A stretch of DNA of 64,000 nt from assembly GCA_965178125.1 (NCBI GenBank), contig OZ237757.1, positions 1-64,000 on the forward strand, in the 5' to 3' direction. The stretch comes from Bilabrum cf. latius. Lineage: Eukaryota > Bigyra: Bicosoecida > Bigyra > Bicosoecida. Below, piece by piece: positions 12,525 to 24,408 of this stretch; the stretch's first letter is position 1, and each line of letters starts with the position of its first letter. The position numbers were made by a program, and so were the translations under genes. The notes beneath the pieces were generated by a model. It did not search any database. It was given only the letters and a program-made list of their open reading frames with translations, and had not been told where the DNA came from.

Positions 12525-12720
12525 CGATGAGTTGGAAAGTGGGCTGGGAGGGCGGTGGATGAGTCGGAAAGCGGACTGGGAGGGCGGTGGATGAGTCGGA
12601 AAGTGGGCTGGGAGGGCGGTGGATGAGTCGGAAAAGGGGCTGGGAGGGCGGTGGATGAGTCGGAAAGTGGGCTGGGAGGGCGGTGTACTGGCCGGAGAGT
12701 GGGCTGAGAGGGCGGAGGAT
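12525..12720. repeat. 32-bp GC-rich minisatellite
   Basis: About six copies of a unit close to GATGAGTCGGAAAGTGGGCT followed by GGGAGGGCGGTG lie just inside the telomeric tract. Copies differ by a few substitutions (AAAGCGGACT, AAAAGGGGCT, and a last copy with TACTGGCCGGAGAG). A unit of 32 shifts reading frame on each copy, which argues against coding. This looks like telomere-associated sequence. Confidence 0.85.
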
Positions 12721-12990
12721 GAACCAAGGTCTATTACGTAAACGAGTGGCGATTTACGAATGGATGTGATGGACTGAAGTTTACAAAACGGCTTAAATGT
12801 TGTACAGACAGTTCATGGTAATCTGAAGAGCTCAGCCAACATGGAAACCACCCCAATGTGATCTGGAATCCCCCGGATACGTACAATGGCAAACTTCCGG
12901 GTTGCACAGTTCAACGGCATCCAAGGTTCGAGGGGTACCTCTTGCTTGCATGCCTGATCCCCAATAGTATTCTGCTCACGGTGAGCTAAG
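12721..12990. other. 3' flank between minisatellite and membrane-protein gene
   Basis: About 270 bp without a convincing gene. It should contain the 3' UTR of the minus-strand gene that stops at 12991. Confidence 0.4.
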
Positions 12991-15900
12991 TCACTGTGCA
13001 AAGTGCTTCGAGCGCTCCTCCATCTGCGCGTAGAGGACGTCAAGCAGGTTTGAGTTGAACCAGTAGTAGGAGCCAGACAGCCCGTTGTCATCCAGCAGCT
13101 TCTGCAGCTCCTCCCTGGGCATCGGGCGGTAGCAGATCGCAGTTGGGTAAGCGGGGTCCATGAGCTCCTTGAGTTTCTGCATCTCAGCCTCGTCGTCACG
13201 CTGGAAGCAGCCCATGTCCTGGTTGTTCGCCCACACGTCTTCGAAGAACAGGAACCAGAAAGCAGCGGCCGGGTGCCTAGAGATGGCATTCACGCGAGCG
13301 TACAGGAAGTCCAGCCCCTCTGCGTGCTTGTCTGGGATGTCGCGCATGACCGGGTTGGTCTCAGTGTGGAAGTAGGCCTCCAGCGCGGCGCGGGGCACAC
13401 CAAAGCAGTCGTAGACGTGGAACCAGAACGCCTCGTCCATAACCTCGTTGCGCTTCATCCGCTTCTCGTTCAGTTGGTTGCGGTAGGCCTGGGCGTCGTT
13501 GATGATCTTGGGCAGGTTGGCCTGCACGATGCTGCGGTTCTCGGGATACGAGGTCAGGATCTTGCCGATGTGCGTTCCGGGGCGCAGCTCCATGTCGGGT
13601 TGGATGCCTAGCTCGTTCGTGCTCATCACATCCACGTCGGTGCACGGCCTAGCTCCAGTGTGCGGCAGGTGCGCGATACCGTGGCCAGTCGACGTAGTGG
13701 ACACGTTGAACCCAGCGGCCATGGGCAGCGACTTGTTAGCGGACACGCTCAGACGTGCGTCGTTGTACGTGAACTGCACCTACACGGTGGAGTACCTGGT
13801 GTGGCGCTTGCCTTCCTTGTCTGTGTAGTGGCCATCCTCCATTCGCTTGGTCTTGGTCTTCTGGTAGTGGTGCTTCACCTGCTGCCCGTTGAGAGCGCGG
13901 ATCTGCCTCCGGAAGTCCTTCTTGCGGGCGATGTTCGGGTCATGCTGGTTCTGATACAGCAGTGTCTGGAAAGCCTGGGTGTCGTGGGCGAAGAGCGCAG
14001 TGAAAGGGAAGGCTTCCGAGGAGCAGTCGTCGTACACGATCACGCACTCGAACGGGTATGCGCGCACCCATAGCTTCCCGAAGAAGCTCTTGCTGTTCAC
14101 CTCAACCTTCCTGGCCTGCCCGCGGCTGAGCCCATAGCACTGCCGAGGGGCGGCCTTGAAGTTGGTCTCTCCCTGGAAGTACACGTCGACTCCTTCGAGC
14201 CGCTGCACTACCCACGCCATGCCTTCGCGCACAGCTGGGTTGCCCAGTGCCTCCCAGTGACCGGTGATGTGGTGGCGCCCGGTCTCGACCGTGCGCTGGT
14301 GCAGCTCCCGGAGCCGCCTGCAGACGTCCTGTCCCTCGGGGAACTCGTCCTTGATTGAGGCGAAGAACCCGTCGAAGAAGGTCTGCCACACGCGGTGCTT
14401 AAGCTCGGTCATGACTTGCCAGTTGGGAACGATGCGGGGCCCGCGGCCATGGATACCCAGCGTGGTATCAGTGAAGGAGAAGGCGCCGACGCGGTTCTTT
14501 ACGAACGACTGCAGGGCAGGCACCGAGCTCAGGATGAGCACTCCCATGACCAGGAAGGAGATGGCGTTGCTGACGTTGATGAGGATCCCCATGGCTCCTG
14601 AAGCGCCCGGTGCGATCTGCTCGATCGAGATGAAGCCGAAGCCCAGGGTCAACACGGCATTCACGCGCGAAGCGATCTGCATGGCATCAGACTGTGGGCT
14701 GACGAATGGCGCCGACCAAACGTTGTAGGCCGCATACAGCACTAAGATCACCAAAGTAGCCACGCCTTGGGGGACGGGCTGCCGCTACAAGACCACCACG
14801 GGCACTACGAGCAGGAGCTTGAAGACCAGGTCGATCACCTTGTAGTGCATGTGCCCGCGCTCGATGCCGTCGATAAGACTCACGTAGGGGCTGTTCGAGT
14901 ACCTCGGGTCTTCCTTGAGGTCCTGCTGGTACTGTTTGTCAGTGTAGGGCACCATCTTGCCCTCCTCGCCGGCTCCATCGGGGTCGAAGCGCATGTTGGG
15001 GTCCTCATCTGAGCCCACGGGCGCGTTGTTGGTGATGAGCCACCAGATGAAGATGGGTAGGAAAATCGTGTACAGCGCCATGATGACGGCGATACCCTGG
15101 AATGCAGTGTACGTGTCCCACGCGCCGCAGTCGCACTCGTACACGATGGGGTCCGTGTCCTCGATTGGCACGCAGTTGAGCTCGTTGCCACCGAGCTGCT
15201 CCTACAGCACGATGGCCATGCTGCCGTCGCAGATGAAGATCTGCATGCACACGCGAGCCACCGGGAGGTACACGCCCATGGCTGCCACGAGGATATACTG
15301 GATGCCCATGACCGTGTACGAAGACTCCTCCTTGATCTCCTCCCAGCTCTTGGACTCGTGACCGTCCACGAACTCGTCCGGCACGTTGCGGCACGCCTGG
15401 CACACCATCCATATGAAAGCAACAATGATGGCAATGGCCAGTATGGCGACCAGCACGTACACGTAGACGGGGTTGAACGAGAAAGTGTACCCCCACTCGA
15501 ACGAGATGATGGTGGACAGGTTACCCCACACCAGCTTGGCGTTCTCCAGGGCCTGCGAGCTGATCGTCGTGAAGAACAGCGCGATCGACTGGTAGGCCGT
15601 CACGAAGATCTCCAACTTCAAGATGTCCACGCAGTTGCACCGCGCCACCACCCCGGCAGCCGCCGCCGCAGCCGCCATGGCCACCGTCGAGATCATGGAG
15701 TAGCTCTGGCTGGCGGCCCCGCGCCAGTTGATCTGCCCCGCCACGTTCGACATTTGGTTCCCGGCCGTCTTGGCGAAATCGCTAGCCCCTGCAGCGGCAC
15801 CCTGCACGAAGGACGAGGACGCGATCGCGCTGCCCAGCCTCTGGGCCTCCTCCTTGGCGCGCACTGCAGCAGCGGCAGCCGCCGCGGCAGCCTACTGCGC

Positions 15901-17112
15901 TCCCTGCTGAGCCGCTGCAGCAGCGGCCTGGGCGTGAGGCGCCACCGCCTGGCCGGCAGCACTGGCCGCCTCTGCCCCCTGCGCCGCCGCGCCTGCCACA
16001 GCAGCTCCCGCAGCCCCCATGGCGGCGCCTGCCTGACTCGCCGCGGCCGAGGCAGCCCCTGCCACCTGCCCTGCCAGGGGGTTCACCGCCCCCGCCGCCT
16101 GACTGGCCCCGTCCATCGTCCACTTCAGGGTCTGCTTGCCCGCAGTGCCCGCCGCCCGCACCACGGCCAGCACGTGTTCCTTGGGCGCCCCATCCAGCTG
16201 CTGGACCAGCTGTCGCGCCCCCGCTGAGGCTCGCACCGCCATGCCGGGGGCCTGCTCGAGCGCCTGGGAGGCCGCCTCACCCGCCTGCCCCGCGATCTTA
16301 GTCGTGGCTCCAATACCGGTCTTTGCCGCGTCCGAGGCACCGGACGCGATCCTGCCTGCCATGGGAGCCGCCGCCGACGCAGCCGCCCCCCCTGCTTGGG
16401 TCACCCGCTCACCCACGGTGCGGGCGGCTCCGGCTGCATCCGCCGCGCGATCGGCTGCCATGTGCGCACCCTCTGCCATGGCCTCAGCTGCAGCCGGCGC
16501 GTGGGCAGCGGCGGCATCCGCAGCCATGGCCCCGGCCTGGCCTGCCTCGTGCATGGCCTGCCCCGCCGCGTGGGCAGCGGCTTCTGCGCCTTCGCGAGCC
16601 GCAGCGGCTGCTCCAGGCGCAGCAGCAACCGCCTGGCCCGCCACATTACCAGCAGCATCTCTTGCTACACCCGCAGCATCACCAGCGGCATCGATAGCAC
16701 CAGGAAGGGCCTCGCCTGCAGCATCGACGCCTTGACCCGCGAGTCGAGCGCCGCTCACGGCCATGCCTGCCGCAGCACCAGCAACTGCACCAGCGTGGCC
16801 CGCGGCAGAAAACGATCCGCTCTATCCGGCCTGAGACGCAGCCTAGCCGGCGCCGCTTGCCTGCAGTTGGCCAGCTACAGCCTGCCCCGGCTTGGCAATC
16901 TCGCCTGCGGCATCGTAGCGACCTTGCTCCTATCTGCAACAGCAAGAGGATCGAGAGACAATCAAGACCACATAAGCAAAGAAAAGAATGTCGACCTCCT
17001 GACCAGGAGCCGAAAAAGTCGTTGGAAAGCTATGAAGCGACCTGTCAAAGCGTGCCACCCTTCCCAAGGCGGCGTGCGTGGCCTAGCTGGGTTCGGCCAG
17101 GGTCAAATGCAT
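12991..17112 (-). CDS. Large Ala-rich polytopic membrane protein (unknown family)
   Basis: A single frame of 1,373 aa runs from ATG at 17112 to TGA at 12991-12993 and contains 8 TAG codons. An in-frame TGA directly precedes the ATG, which fixes the start if there is no intron. There is one hydrophobic segment near residue 45 (ILFFAYVVLIV), then about 350 residues of Ala/Gly-rich 11-residue-like repeats that would form amphipathic helices. Next comes a polytopic region with at least seven hydrophobic segments (for example VYVYVLVAILAIAIIVAFIW, YILVAAMGVYLPVARVCMQI, GIAVIMALYTIFLPIFIWWL), with Cys-rich luminal or extracellular loops between some of them. The last ~450 residues are soluble and conserved-looking. 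The layout suggests a channel or sensor-like membrane protein, but I cannot assign a family. An intron near 16930 is possible because a tgttgcag acceptor-like motif occurs there, although the frame is open through it. Confidence 0.75.
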
Positions 17113-17331
17113 TCAACAAATCTCACTCTTCACCCTCTCCAATACCAAAATTCTCTTCTTTCTCCTCAGCGGAAGCTTGGCTCCCGGCTTCGGACATTGA
17201 GGACACAACAAATACGCCTGTGTGCTTCGGTTCGCGCTTTGGTGTATTGTTGCGTAAACTTACAATAGAAAATATGTAATATTGACTGGCGTGGAAAGCT
17301 ACAACTGGCCCGAATTGGTGGAATTGAACAA

Positions 17332-18830
17332 ATGGCAGCTGCAGCAGCCGTAAAAGATTGCCCAAAGGTGTCTGATTTGATCGCAGAGAAGGTTGCCAAG
17401 GGTGAACGGTCTGTGAGCTTCGAGTATTTCCCCCCCAAAACTGACGATGGAAGGAAGAACCTCGAGGCACGAATTTCTCGCATGGGCAAACTAAAGTAAG
17501 AACTCTGGCTAGAATAACCTTCACGTACGCATTGTGAAGTCGACGAGAGCGCTGTATTTGTACCGGTTAGCTGCAGCTTTCGCTGCAAGTCCACCAGCGA
17601 CGCATAACGACTGAGGCTTCGGCCAGCAAAGAACACTGGGCTTCGGTGATCCGGGACTTTGGTTTCCATCATCGAGCACCACATTACCCTCTTGTCTGTT
17701 TGCTTCGATTTTAATCCCTGCAGCCCAGTATTCATGGATATGACATGGGGCGCCGGCGGATCCACAAGCGATCTTACCTTGGAGCTGTGCAAGAGCATCA
17801 AGGCGTCCGGGCAAACACCAAACATGCATCTGACTTGGTGAGTAGTACCCAATCATATGTTCGTTGAAATTTTGCAGGCTTGGATGTAGCTGACGGTTAG
17901 AACTTGGCGTCTTGCGTGGAATGTGCTGGTGAGGAGCACGTGCAACTGCCCGCATGCCCGCCCCGATCGCTGTGTGCCTGTCGTCTCCGCAGTACCAATA
18001 TGCCAGAGGAGAAAATTACAGAAGCACTGAAAGGCTGCAAAGAGGCTGGGATTCGGAACATTGTAGCACTGCGAGGGGACCCGCCTCGCGGGCAGGAGAA
18101 GTGGGAGGCCACGGAGGGCGGCTTCTCGTGTGCCCTGGACCTGGTCAAGCACATCAGGAAGGAATACGGGGACTACTTCTGCCTGGCAGTGGCAGGGTAC
18201 CCTGAGGGCCACCCGAACATGATCCATAAGGTGGAGGACGAGTCGGCCCTGACAGAGACGGAGAAGGCTCGCGCCGTGGCCATGCCGGACGGGCTGCACG
18301 TGTGCTCGGACGCAGACTTCGCGAAGGAGATGGAGTACCTGAAGGCCAAGGTAGACGCGGGGGCGGACCTGATCATCACCCAGATGTTTTTCGACGAGAC
18401 GGTGTTCATCGCATTCCAGAAGGCGTGCGTGGACGCAGGCATCAAGGTGCCAGTGCTGCCCGGGATCATGATGCTGCAAAATGCGGGTGGGTTCGACCGC
18501 ATGACGTCCATGTGCAAAACGCGGGTCCCGCCCGCGCTCAAGGCAGGCCTGGACGAGGTGCGCGCCAACGCCGCTGAGGTGAAGGCGTACGGCCTCAAGG
18601 AGGCGATCCGGGTGTGCAAGGCGCTGCTGGAGGCAGGGGCGGTGGGGCTGCACCTGTACACGCTCAACCAGGACAAGGCCACGCACGGGGTGCTGCAGGC
18701 CCTGGACCTGTCCACGAAGGAGTACGACGAGGAGGCAGTCAAGCACCAGGCCGAGCAAGAGGCCAAGAGCAAGGCCAAGGAGGCTGCCGCGGCGGCGGCC
18801 GGGGGAGCTGCAGCAACTGCGACCTCCTGA
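17332..18830 (+). CDS. MTHFR: Methylenetetrahydrofolate reductase, catalytic domain only
   Basis: Three exons (17332-17495, 17724-17837, 17993-18830) join to give 371 aa ending in TGA. Introns have gtaagaa/ccctgcag and gtgagtag/ctccgcag borders. The enzyme reduces 5,10-methylene-THF to 5-methyl-THF in one-carbon metabolism. Family landmarks are SFEYFPPKT near residue 30, MDMTWGAGGSTSDLTLE across the exon 1-2 region, MHLTCTNM reconstituted at the exon 2-3 junction, ALRGDPP, and DLIITQMFFD. Eukaryotic enzymes usually carry a C-terminal SAM-binding regulatory domain of about 300 residues. Here the protein ends in an Ala/Lys tail, so that domain is absent and the length is closer to bacterial MetF. 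There is no in-frame TAG. Confidence 0.95.
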
Positions 18831-19077
18831 GGAGTATAGGAAGATTGCAGTGCACTGGAGGGCAGCCTGCGGACTCGGTACAGATGGAATACTTGCGTGT
18901 GTTGTCGGTTCCATCTGGGCCATGTGTTCGATCATAAATCGGGAGTTCACACCAGACGCTCAGCAGAAACACATGTCTTGCCACAGAAGAAAGCCTTCAA
19001 GTTGGAGTACGACGATTTCAGCCCGAACTTCAACAAATTATCAAAACTTAGTGCATTTGCCGCCCTTTCTCATAGTA

Positions 19078-19659
19078 TCACATATGAATTGTATCCCCGT
19101 CCGTTTGCACAGGCCAATGGTACTCGAACGTGCCATCCTGCTCAGCTAGCGGTTGTTCTCGCTCTAATTTGGCAATGATTCTGTAGATTTCGTTTGCCCC
19201 GGCAGGTAGATGCTTTTCGGCCTTGCAGCACTCCTCCAGCCACTAAACCACCCAAAAATATCCAAACGCGGACGTCTCGCCCGCTCTGCGGTGTTTAGTT
19301 ACTTGCTCCGCTCGAAATGTTGCAAATGACTTCACGCATCGACGTTCATCATACCTGGATACTTCACTCTTGGATACATGCGATAGTTCTATGCGAGCAG
19401 AGTCGCAGTCATGGGTATGCGTTGCAAGCATCGTGTGGTCGTCCTCGTACACGATCACGAACTTCGAGACTTCCGGCGGAGCCACTGGCACCTCCGAGGA
19501 ATCACTGGCAGCAGCAGAAGCTGCTTTGCCAAGCTTTGTGCTCGCAACACTTGGCAGCAGCGAAGATTGCAGTCGTATACCATCCTTGGGCTTCTTGCTG
19601 CCAACCGATTCTGTAGCAAGGGATCCCCAAAACGGCCACCAAGAAGATACTTGAGCCAT
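19078..19659 (-). CDS. Small hypothetical protein
   Basis: A 193-aa frame runs from ATG at 19659 to TGA at 19078-19080 with one in-frame TAG (after FGYFWVV). The N terminus (MAQVSSWWPFWGSLATESVG) has Trp-rich hydrophobic character but is not a clear signal peptide. A Ser/Ala-rich linker leads into a compact domain beginning FVIVYEDDHTMLATHTHD. I recognise no family. The coding sequence continues well beyond the TAG (WLEECCKAEKHLPAGANEIY), so the short version is not the natural one. It is convergent with MTHFR, about 250 bp away. Confidence 0.6.
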
Positions 19660-20629
19660 TGCGCTCAATTAAAAATGGCTGTACAAAAACCAATCGATAC
19701 ACAGCAGGCGCACCAGCAAGACAACCCACCCCGCGCCTCGCCCACCTGGGTCAGTCCGCCCCGACGTCTGCCTCGCACGCTGCGGCATGCTAGGCCTATA
19801 CCACACTCCGAGTCGTCACGAATGTATGCGCTACCCCCGTTCTTGCACCGTTTGCGTCTCCAGGCTCGCCCCGTTGCCCCCCTGTCTATTCCAACCCCAT
19901 TCTGATGCTGTCACCCTACGCACCCTCACACATTTTTCTTCACATTTTTCTTTTACATCTGAACCCTTGCCAGAAAGCCTGCTGCCTTGTGGCCTGGGCC
20001 AACTGGGCTGCACCCAGTTCCCCTCCCTTCCCGCCTCCACGTTCCCGGGCCCAACTGGCTAGCTCGGGGCTGTCAATGCCCCTTCATCGTCTCCGCCACA
20101 TGCCTGGTACCGCGCTCGGGGCCTCCCTTCCTCCCTTCTATCTTGGAATCCCCCCCTATCCTTCCCCTCCCACGCCCAACCTCACCCCTGCTGCCCATCG
20201 CACCCCTTCCACTCTATCCTGGCCTCCGCCAGTCTCCATTGCCCTCCTGTACCTACCCTACCTAGCCGCTCTCAGATACCGTCTCTGCCCATCGCTGCTA
20301 TCTTCCACCTCCTGCCTGTGCTCTGCCGCTGCATCCCTCCCCGGCGGAGCCCGCACTGCCGTCTCACAGACCTACATCCCAATGTCTTGACGAGACAGAT
20401 AAGGACAGAACGAATGCCTCCGGTGCGTTGTGATTCTCGGTTGCAACCGTTCCGGGTAGACGAACCTTCTCTTCGTGTTCGCTGCCGTGGTCCGGTCGTC
20501 CATCCTGTTGACAGCTGTTGCAGAATTACTATGCAGCTCTGGTCAGCACGCGCCATCTGACAGAATCGGGTTTTGCGCCGTCTTGATTGTGCGTATTGTA
20601 AACGACTCGAGACTGGTAGGCCTGATTCC
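19660..20629. other. 970-bp intergenic region, C-rich
   Basis: This lies between two divergently transcribed genes. A C/T-rich plus-strand stretch (about 19850-20350) gives several overlapping frames with no consistent coding signal. I see no RNA gene. It probably holds the promoters and 5' UTRs of both neighbours. Confidence 0.4.
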
Positions 20630-23170
20630 ATGCCGAAACGGCCGGTCGATTCGTCGAAGCCCTCAACACTTTGGGACGGGATTCGATGGAGCATGTATGC
20701 ATGCGCCGCTTTGATAGTTACGTGGTCAGTAGCTCGCCTGTTATTATCGCCATCACAGGGAGGCGGGCAGCAGCTCAACACAGTCGACGGCGATAACCTG
20801 TTGGTTAGGGGAGTTGGACTAGAGTATCCACCAAGTCCGTCTACCAGCATCCACCACACCCATCGTGCGCCTGGTTCATCACCTTGGGGATCCTCAGCTG
20901 CCGTGCTCGTGACGTACGTGTCTGCAATAGAGGAGCAATCGAGCCTGGCAAGCACCGGCATGTTTTTGTCTTCGTTGCACGCCCTGCAGCCGGCGGCGCA
21001 AGTGTTTGTTTTCAGCCATGACTCCCAAGTGCTGCGTTTGGCACGCGAAGCAGGGCTCTATGGCCGGCCAGTGAGCCAGGCCACCGTTGGCGGCAGCGAC
21101 CAGCGACCGTCGGCATTTGAAATGCTGAAAGAAGCCCAGCAAGCGACAGGCCTCGAATCGAACCCGGCTTTCTTTGGAGTGTTGGAGGAGCGCACGGCGC
21201 TGGCGGATCCCCGGGGGATGCTGGACACGCTCGTCACCGTGGCGGCACGGGCCAGGGCGGGCCAACTGCCCGCAGCGGTGGCTCTCGTGGGGCGGGCGAG
21301 GCGCATGGCAGGGGCTGGCCAGGCCGCGAAGGAGCTGCTGCAGGGGTTGCTGTCGTACAGCCGTGGCTCTGACGAGTGGCTGCACTGGCACTAGCAGGCG
21401 CAGGAGGCTCGACTGGACCCCGCCAGCAGGCACGAGGTGGTCTTCTTCACCCCTGAGGCGTTGGATATGGAGACGCAGCACCCCGCCATGGACTAGGCGC
21501 GCAGTGCCGCCAACGTCGTGGCTCTGCTGCAGGCGGCCCACGGGCAGATCCACCCGCAGGCGGGCGTCGGCCTGGCACCCGCGGGCTCGACTGCCTCCTC
21601 GCTAGACCCCGCCCCGCTGATGCTGGTGGACGTGAGCGACACGGCGCTCCCCGTGCGCTGGGCCCGCCCCGGAATCATCGCCAGCGGGCCGTTGCGAGGA
21701 CTGGACGCTGCGCACACGCACGCCAGCGGCGTGGATACCGCCGACGAGCAGACGTACGAGCGATGGATCGAGGCACTGGACCCGGCCCCTGAGCCGCTGG
21801 TGTTCGTCACAGGAGGAGGGGGCAAGCAGGTGCGGCTTGTGCCCTCCTCGACGGATGCTGTGGTGCTGGCGACTGCCTTTGACGGCAAGGGCGGTGTGGT
21901 GGTGGGCCGCAGGGAGGTTCCCGCGGACAGTGGGGTGCAGGAGTGGAAGGAGCGGCAACAGGGGCAGGGGCAGGGGCAGGGGCAGGCACCGGCAGGCCAG
22001 AAAGAGGGAGCTGGCAGGGACGAAGACGACCGCGATGACCAGGAGCAGCTGGAGGATGACGACGATGCTGTCGCGAGCCCGGGACCGGCTGTGGCCACTC
22101 CTCAGCCGCCCCCAGGCCCGGCCTCGGGGCCCGGCACAGTGGGGCCGCATGCAGGCGGAGCCGGGGCCAGCCCGACCCCTAGGCCACTGGCCCCGCAGGG
22201 CTACGTGAAGCCGAACGAGTATGTGCCACCGAAGGAGCCCCCCCTGCTGACCATGTTCACCACCATGTTCAGCTCGAAGAAGCACTCGTCACACGCCCAG
22301 CAGAAGAACCAGATCCAGAGGAACACGCTGCTCGCGGCCAGGCACCTGTTCCCCGCGGTGGAGATGATCGTGTTCTCCGAGGACGAGGGAACAAGGGAGA
22401 TGTGTGCGCAGGAGGGGGTCTTCGCCACGGGTGATTTCGAGCGCAACCCGCACGGGACCCCGTTCCTGAAGAGCATGTATCAGTGGGTGGAGAGGCACAC
22501 GAGGGCCCGCATGTACGGGTACATGAATGCGGACATTCTGTTCGGATCTGACCTGATCGAGAGCATTCGCGCGGTGCTGCGTGCGGTGGACAAGGGGCAC
22601 CTGCACGAGCGGGTGCTGGTGGTGGGTCGCAGGACCAACTTTGCCATGCCCTTCCCTCTCAACGCCGACTCGGAGTGGATGTTCAACGACCGGCAGACGT
22701 CCGACTACAAGATCAAGATGATGGCGGTGCGGGGCAGGCTGTTCCAGAAGGACGCGCAGGATTTCTTCTTCGTCACCAGGGGGGCCCTGCACTGGGACCG
22801 CATCCCGAACTTTGTCATCGGGCGCATCGCCTACGACAATTGGCTGGTGGACCACGCCTTTCACGACGGGCTGGACCGGGTGGAGATCACGGACACGGCG
22901 CATGCAGTGCACCAGACCGGGATCGACGGAGACAAGGCTGGCTTCACCCCCCGGCCTGACAAGGACTGGAACAAGAATCTGGGCAAGGGCAACTACGACC
23001 ACGGGCTGACCTCGCACTGCAACTTCCACACCGAGTGGGGGGTGGACCCGCGCACGGGCCACAAGGACAGGGTCAAGGTCATCCGGAGGCCCAAGTGGCA
23101 CCCCAGCACGCGCAAAAAGGCCAGGGCCATCCCGGCCGACAAGCACCTCGAAGCGGAGCCGCAGCGGTGA
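20630..23170 (+). CDS. Type II membrane protein with two glycosyltransferase-like domains
   Basis: An 846-aa frame runs from ATG at 20630 to TGA at 23168-23170 with two in-frame TAGs (after LHWH and after PAMD). An in-frame TGA lies upstream, and this is the first ATG after it. A single hydrophobic anchor near residues 20-40 (WSMYACAALIVTWSVARLLL) follows a short basic tail, typical of Golgi type II enzymes. Domain 1 begins AAVLVTYVSAIEEQSSLAS and domain 2 begins LLTMFTTMFSSKKHSSHAQQ. Both share the pattern start-strand, helix, QVFVFSHD or MIVFSED, as in nucleotide-sugar-binding GT-A folds. Domain 2 also has a DxD-like MNADILFG and a conserved C-terminal block. A Gln/Gly and Asp/Glu/Pro linker joins the two. 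Domain 1 lacks an obvious DxD and may be non-catalytic. The assignment rests on motif resemblance only. Confidence 0.65.
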
Positions 23171-23291
23171 TTGATCCACGTGTCAGGACTGGTGCCAATC
23201 CTTGTGATGCACTCGGGCAAGAGGCTGGTAGGCTTTAGGTAACACACATAGGTGCAGAGCACGCAAGCAGTTTCATTCTACACAAGTGGTT

Positions 23292-23816
23292 TCATTCTGT
23301 TTTGCTACTCGCAGCAATCATGTCAAGAAGGGCAGTAGCACCTAGTTCCACGATCTCTACAACTTCATCATAAGTGTCGGTGTAGTACGGATCTGGGGTA
23401 TCGGTGATGCCTTTCGACGCCAGCTCAGCCGATAGAGGACAGAATAGCTTCAAACGCCCCGCATCCTCCAGCGCCTTCGACTAGGCTGGAAACATCCGCT
23501 TTAAATTAGACAGGTTGCTTGAATCCATGCATAGCACGTAGTCGTATGACTTCAGGTGTTCAGCTGTCACCTGCTGAGCAACATGCGGAGCAAGATCGTA
23601 CTTCTTCCTCTTCGCTGCTGCAACCATCGGCGGGTGTGCACCTTCGCCCTCGTGCCAGTTGCCTGTCCCTGAGCTGGCGACCTCAATATCCATTTCCCGA
23701 TCTGATGCTAGTTTTCTGGTCACGTACTCAGCGGTTGGGCTGCGACAAATATTGCCCAAGCACACAAACATACAGCTCGGAACCTTCTTGGCGGTCTGTA
23801 GAGCGGAGGCCGCCAT
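23292..23816 (-). CDS. Low-molecular-weight protein tyrosine phosphatase
   Basis: A 174-aa frame runs from ATG at 23816 to TGA at 23292-23294 with one in-frame TAG (after LKRMFPA). The N-terminal CX5R loop (VCLGNICRSP, residues ~17-26) is the LMW-PTP catalytic signature, and the general-acid loop DPYY lies near residue 145, beyond the TAG. Without TAG readthrough the protein would lose its catalytic aspartate, which makes readthrough functionally required. Length is close to the family norm of about 155-160 aa. Upstream in-frame codons exist but do not resemble the family, so this ATG is preferred. Confidence 0.93.
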
Positions 23817-23995
23817 ATTTTCTGTGTCGTTCGTTGGGCAATCAATAAACTTTCGAATAATAATGTGCAATCGAAGCCAAAGGCATTTCAATTGGGGCCA
23901 AACAGTGTTATATGACGAGTGTGGATGCATTGCACTGTGATACCCAGAACACGAAAATCCAGGACTGGCGCATCCTATAGCTTCACCGATTGCCG

Positions 23996-24312
23996 ATGGC
24001 ACAGGCCGGGGATGAAGAGCTCGCCAAGCGTTTGCAACAAGAAGAGCAGGATAGGGACATGGCTGCCAGGATCGCGTCCTAGGGTGCAGGCGGGGGGAGT
24101 GCTGGTAAGAATCCTTGGCATGCTGTGTCTCTTTCATGTGAGGCTTTCTGACCCAATTGATATCTCTTTCGCATTCTTCAATTGTTGCAGATATGTCTCG
24201 TCACGCTGGATAGAAGCAGAAACGACCTGGAGTGCGACGTGGCGTAATGCTCGTCCACGCCGAAGCCAAGCTTGCTGTCGGGGAAGATCCGTGCGATCCA
24301 GACACTTTTTGA
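23996..24312 (+). CDS. 76-aa mini-protein with UIM-like motif
   Basis: Two exons (23996-24104 and 24191-24312) are separated by an 86-nt intron with gtaagaat and ttgttgcag borders. They give 76 aa ending in TGA, with two in-frame TAGs. The N terminus DEELAKRLQQEEQDRDMA resembles ubiquitin-interacting or related amphipathic helices seen in ubiquitin-binding proteins. The rest is basic and unfamiliar. The phases of the two exons match, and both neighbours point away. Support is the intron borders and motif only, so it could also be part of a longer transcript. Confidence 0.45.
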
Positions 24313-24408
24313 TCGGTACAAGTGACTGCATGTACACTTTATCTAGATGCAACACAATCAGTCAAGAACCGAGCCGCGTTGGCCACTCACTGAATCAGTC
24401 TCCAACAG

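Noticed and set aside
11390-12727. 445-aa Gly-Leu repeat protein on the minus strand
   Set aside because: It is a translation of the telomeric repeat and the minisatellite.
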